From assembly GCA_031550925.1 (NCBI GenBank), contig JAVBOE010000027.1:1-50527 (forward strand): a stretch of DNA of 50,527 bases, given 5' to 3'. The notes below the pieces were generated by a model that was not told the origin of the DNA, did not search any database, and saw only the letters and a list, made by a program, of their open reading frames with translations. The DNA is from JAIRNF01 sp031550925 (GTDB taxonomy: Bacteria; Bacteroidota; Bacteroidia; Bacteroidales; UBA932). Each line of letters opens with the position of its first letter. The stretch's first letter is position 1. Position numbers and translations under genes: made by a program. Below are positions 47,945 to 50,527 of this stretch, in pieces.

Positions 47945-50407
47945 ATGTCGGTACATCAAACAAACCCTGAATTAGAGCTCGCTTTTCGCTTTGTTCAGTA
48001 CACAGGGAAAAATATATTCCTTACCGGAAAAGCGGGAACAGGAAAAACCACCTTTCTTCGCAACCTCAGAGAACAATCGCCAAAGCGCATGGTAGTTGTT
48101 GCCCCTACAGGTGTTGCCGCAATTAATGCGGGAGGTGTTACCATACACTCTATGTTTCAGCTTCCGTTTGGCATTTATTTACCGGAGTACAGGCATGCGC
48201 AGAACAGCCAGCAATCAAAGGGGTTTACAAGAGAAAAGCTGAACATTCTTCGCAGTATCGACCTTTTAGTTATTGATGAAATAAGCATGGTACGCGCCGA
48301 TTTGCTCGACTCTGTTGATGATATACTACGCCGTACACGCCGTACCAATCAACCGTTTGGAGGTGTTCAGCTACTAATGATTGGCGATTTGCAACAGCTG
48401 TCACCTGTTGCGCGAGAAGAAGAATGGAACATACTAAAACAGCACTACGAAACACCTTATTTTTTCAGTAGCCATGCGCTGAAACAAAGCGACTACGTTA
48501 CGATTGAACTGAAGAAAGTTTACCGGCAAAGCGATGCACATTTTATAAGTTTACTAAACAGAATTCGTGAAAACCGTGTTGACAAAGAGTGCTTGGATGA
48601 GCTGAATAAACGCTACGACTCCGTATTTGCAAAGGGAGAACACGAGGGATATATTACGCTTACTACACACAACGCGCAGGCGCAACAAATAAACCAAGGC
48701 AGACTTGATAAGCTAAATAGTAAGCCATACACATTCAACGCAGCCATTGACGGAGATTTCCCCGAACACTCCTATCCCACCGAGCCCGAACTGATACTAA
48801 AAGAAGGTGCACAAGTGATGTTCGTTAAGAACGACCCATCGCCCGAGAAGCTATTCTACAACGGAAAGATTGGTAAAGTTATTGAGATAAGTGAAGAAAG
48901 TATATCCGTGCAATGCGATGATATGCCTATGCCTATTGATATTAAACCGCTTGAATGGACTAACGCGCGCTACGAAATAGATAGCGATACTAAAGAAATA
49001 AAAGAAAAAATAATCGGTACATTTACCCAGATTCCTCTACGTGCCGCATGGGCAATAACCATCCATAAAAGTCAGGGGTTGACGTTTGATAAGGCTATTA
49101 TAAACGCTAACTTGTCGTTTGCACATGGACAGGTATATGTTGCTCTAAGCCGTTGCAAATCGCTAGAGGGGTTGGTGCTTGGCACTCCGCTATCGCACAC
49201 CAGCATTATAAACGATGGCACGGTAAAGCAGTTTACCGATGATGCCGAACGTAACGCACCAAACAACGATACCCTTACTCAATCGAAGCTGGAATATGGT
49301 TTTCAGCTGCTCTGCGATTTATTTGACTTTAACAGCATACAACGCCTGCTATTTCAGCTACTAAAAGTAGTTAGAGAAAACCCGGGAGCCATGCCCGACA
49401 GCGTTCGCAATGAGCTTAGCAAACAAATTGATATTGTAAAAAATGATGTAATGGCTGTTGCCGATAAGTTTAAGCTGCAGCTACAACAGCTGGTAAACCA
49501 ATATCGGGATATTGAGAATTGCCAAGCCATACAAGAGCGTATTAGAAAGGGTTCGGTATATTTTATAGATAAGCTGCAAAACATCAGTATTGCCATTGAG
49601 GGCTTGTCAACAGAGACAGATAACAAGCAGGTTCGCCAGCTATGGAACGAATACTATAGAGCCTTGCGAACAGATATTCGCGTTAAGCTTATATGCCTGC
49701 AAACAACCAAAAACGAATTTTATATTGCGGGCTACCTCAACGTGCGAGCAAAAGCTTTGCTAGATGAGCCTAAGACAGAGCGAAAAATACGAAGTAGATC
49801 TACGGGCACCGTTAACGCTGAGCATGCCGAACTGTATGCCGAAATTCGCTTGTGGCGACACGAAAAAGCCATAGAGCTGGATGTAGATGAGTACTTAATT
49901 TTGCAGCAAAAAACACTACTGGAACTAACCGAAAAACTACCCTCAACCTATGCCGAGCTAAAAGAAATAAAAGGCTTAGGTAAAAAGAAGCTGCAACAGT
50001 TTGGCGCGGATTTACTCGAAATTATTCGCAGCTACCGTTTCCGTAATGATATGCCTGTACCTGATATGGAAACCTCGTTTGAGTTTGAGGAGAAGAAAAA
50101 GAAAGAAAAGGTAGATACCAAACGAGTAAGCTTCGAGCTGTTTAAGCAGGGTTGGTCGGTAGATGATATTGCTACAGAGCGTGGATTAACAGTAGGTACA
50201 GTAGAAACGCATCTTGCCCATTATGTAGAAACGGATGAGCTGGATATTCACGATTTAATTCCTAACGATAAAATAGCTGCGATAAGTAACTATATTACCA
50301 AGAATGAAATCAGCTCTCTAACCCAAGTAAAACAAGCATTAGGCGATAGCTATAGCTGGAATGAGATTCGGGTTGTTATGAAGTGGATAGTGAAGACTAA
50401 TTCTTAG
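47945..50407 (+). CDS. PIF1/RecD-like helicase with HRDC and helix-turn-helix domains
   Basis: An 820-residue superfamily 1 helicase. Walker A is GKAGTGKT at 28-35, then VVVAPTGVAAINAGGVTIHSMF (motif Ia), Walker B LLVIDEISMV, GDLQQLSP (motif III), and near 370 RAAWAITIHKSQGLTFDKAIIN with QVYVALSRC (motifs V and VI). After a helical region (about 430-620) come an HRDC domain (about 640-705, RLWRHEKAIELDVDEYLILQQKTLLELTEKLP) and a HTH_40-type domain (about 725-815, SFELFKQGWSVDDIATERGLTVGTVETHLAHY), a combination also seen at the C-terminus of RecQ. Likely role in DNA repair or replication restart. It is the Bacteroidota type of PIF1-like helicase. Confidence 0.9.
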   Translation: MSVHQTNPELELAFRFVQYTGKNIFLTGKAGTGKTTFLRNLREQSPKRMVVVAPTGVAAINAGGVTIHSMFQLPFGIYLPEYRHAQNSQQSKGFTREKLNILRSIDLLVIDEISMVRADLLDSVDDILRRTRRTNQPFGGVQLLMIGDLQQLSPVAREEEWNILKQHYETPYFFSSHALKQSDYVTIELKKVYRQSDAHFISLLNRIRENRVDKECLDELNKRYDSVFAKGEHEGYITLTTHNAQAQQINQGRLDKLNSKPYTFNAAIDGDFPEHSYPTEPELILKEGAQVMFVKNDPSPEKLFYNGKIGKVIEISEESISVQCDDMPMPIDIKPLEWTNARYEIDSDTKEIKEKIIGTFTQIPLRAAWAITIHKSQGLTFDKAIINANLSFAHGQVYVALSRCKSLEGLVLGTPLSHTSIINDGTVKQFTDDAERNAPNNDTLTQSKLEYGFQLLCDLFDFNSIQRLLFQLLKVVRENPGAMPDSVRNELSKQIDIVKNDVMAVADKFKLQLQQLVNQYRDIENCQAIQERIRKGSVYFIDKLQNISIAIEGLSTETDNKQVRQLWNEYYRALRTDIRVKLICLQTTKNEFYIAGYLNVRAKALLDEPKTERKIRSRSTGTVNAEHAELYAEIRLWRHEKAIELDVDEYLILQQKTLLELTEKLPSTYAELKEIKGLGKKKLQQFGADLLEIIRSYRFRNDMPVPDMETSFEFEEKKKKEKVDTKRVSFELFKQGWSVDDIATERGLTVGTVETHLAHYVETDELDIHDLIPNDKIAAISNYITKNEISSLTQVKQALGDSYSWNEIRVVMKWIVKTNS

Positions 50408-50412
50408 TAATA

Positions 50413-50450
50413 GCATCACGATGCGCATATCAAGTATCACGAAAAAGAGG
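50413..50450 (+). repeat. Dispersed repeat unit (TATCACGATGC family)
   Basis: Begins GCATCACGATGCGCATATCA and ends AAGTATCACGAAAAAGAGG; resembles 15118-15159 and the right half (inverted) of 26699-26786. Confidence 0.6.
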
Positions 50451-50489
50451 GTACAGCGTATTGCGATATGCGTATAGCGAAAAACAGAG

Positions 50490-50511
50490 GTCATTTCGAA
50501 TGTAGTGAGAA
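50490..50511 (+). repeat. Partial GTCATTTCGA repeat at the window edge
   Basis: GTCATTTCGAATGTAGTGAG resembles one arm of 42095-42177. The partner arm, if any, is beyond the window. Confidence 0.5.
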
Positions 50512-50527
50512 CCGTCAGCTCGGCGAA

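Overview
The window is a chromosomal segment of a Bacteroidota bacterium, most likely of the order Bacteroidales. The evidence is the housekeeping order rimP-nusA-infB, a run of sigma-54 activator, lptE, secG and groESL, many Sec and lipoprotein signals typical of the phylum, a DUF6438 lipoprotein, and above all the Bacteroidota-type promoter (TTTG, 19-20 bp, TAnnTTTG), which I can place in front of many genes. Start sites lack clear Shine-Dalgarno sequences. The DNA is AT-rich with very short intergenic spaces. I see no insertion sequence, CRISPR array, rRNA or complete prophage.

Layout. 1-1.6 kb: a GSCFA protein (cut by the window edge) and queG on the minus strand. 1.7-4.6 kb: a tight plus-strand operon of an NAD-dependent epimerase, a PAP2/AUR1-like membrane enzyme and a YfeH-like SBF transporter. 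4.6-7.0 kb, minus: esterase, membrane protein of unknown function, GNAT. 7.1-12 kb: rimP-nusA-infB. 12.2-13.6 kb, minus: nitroreductase and a superoxide dismutase with a signal peptide. 13.8-17.1 kb: MATE exporter and ABC-F ATPase. 17.2-20.4 kb, minus: cysS, SRPBCC protein, double retropepsin-PDZ protein. 20.6-24.2 kb: TonB-like protein and a P2-type ATPase. 24.2-30.7 kb: small envelope proteins, sigma-54 activator, lptE, a conserved TPR-like protein, secG, groES and groEL. 30.8-41 kb: DUF6438 lipoprotein, acyl-CoA synthetase, TPR/OmpA-like lipoprotein, prolyl oligopeptidase, OsmC, fabD, tRNA-Arg(CCG), EamA transporter. 41.3-42.2 kb: a small phage-like DUF1376 module flanked by fold-back repeats. 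42.2-47.2 kb: carA and carB with an outer-membrane-like gene between them. 47.4-50.4 kb: GNAT and a PIF1-like helicase with HRDC and HTH domains.

Most striking observations. (1) The carA leader holds a complete transcription attenuator: promoter, a 19-codon leader peptide ending in Tyr-Tyr-Tyr-Tyr-Phe-stop, a U-rich tract, and a 10-bp hairpin with a U7 tail whose first bases belong to the stop codon. It resembles the UTP-sensing pyrBI leader of enteric bacteria, here in front of carbamoyl-phosphate synthase of a Bacteroidota. (2) The conserved N-terminus of nusA is present upstream of the usable ATG but is cut by an in-frame TAG and has no start codon. (3) Families of perfect fold-back repeats lie between genes, and one supplies the -33 box of the osmC promoter. 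(4) groESL has two overlapping candidate promoter systems, one with TGTCA repeats and a sigma-54-like box, two kilobases from a sigma-54 activator gene.
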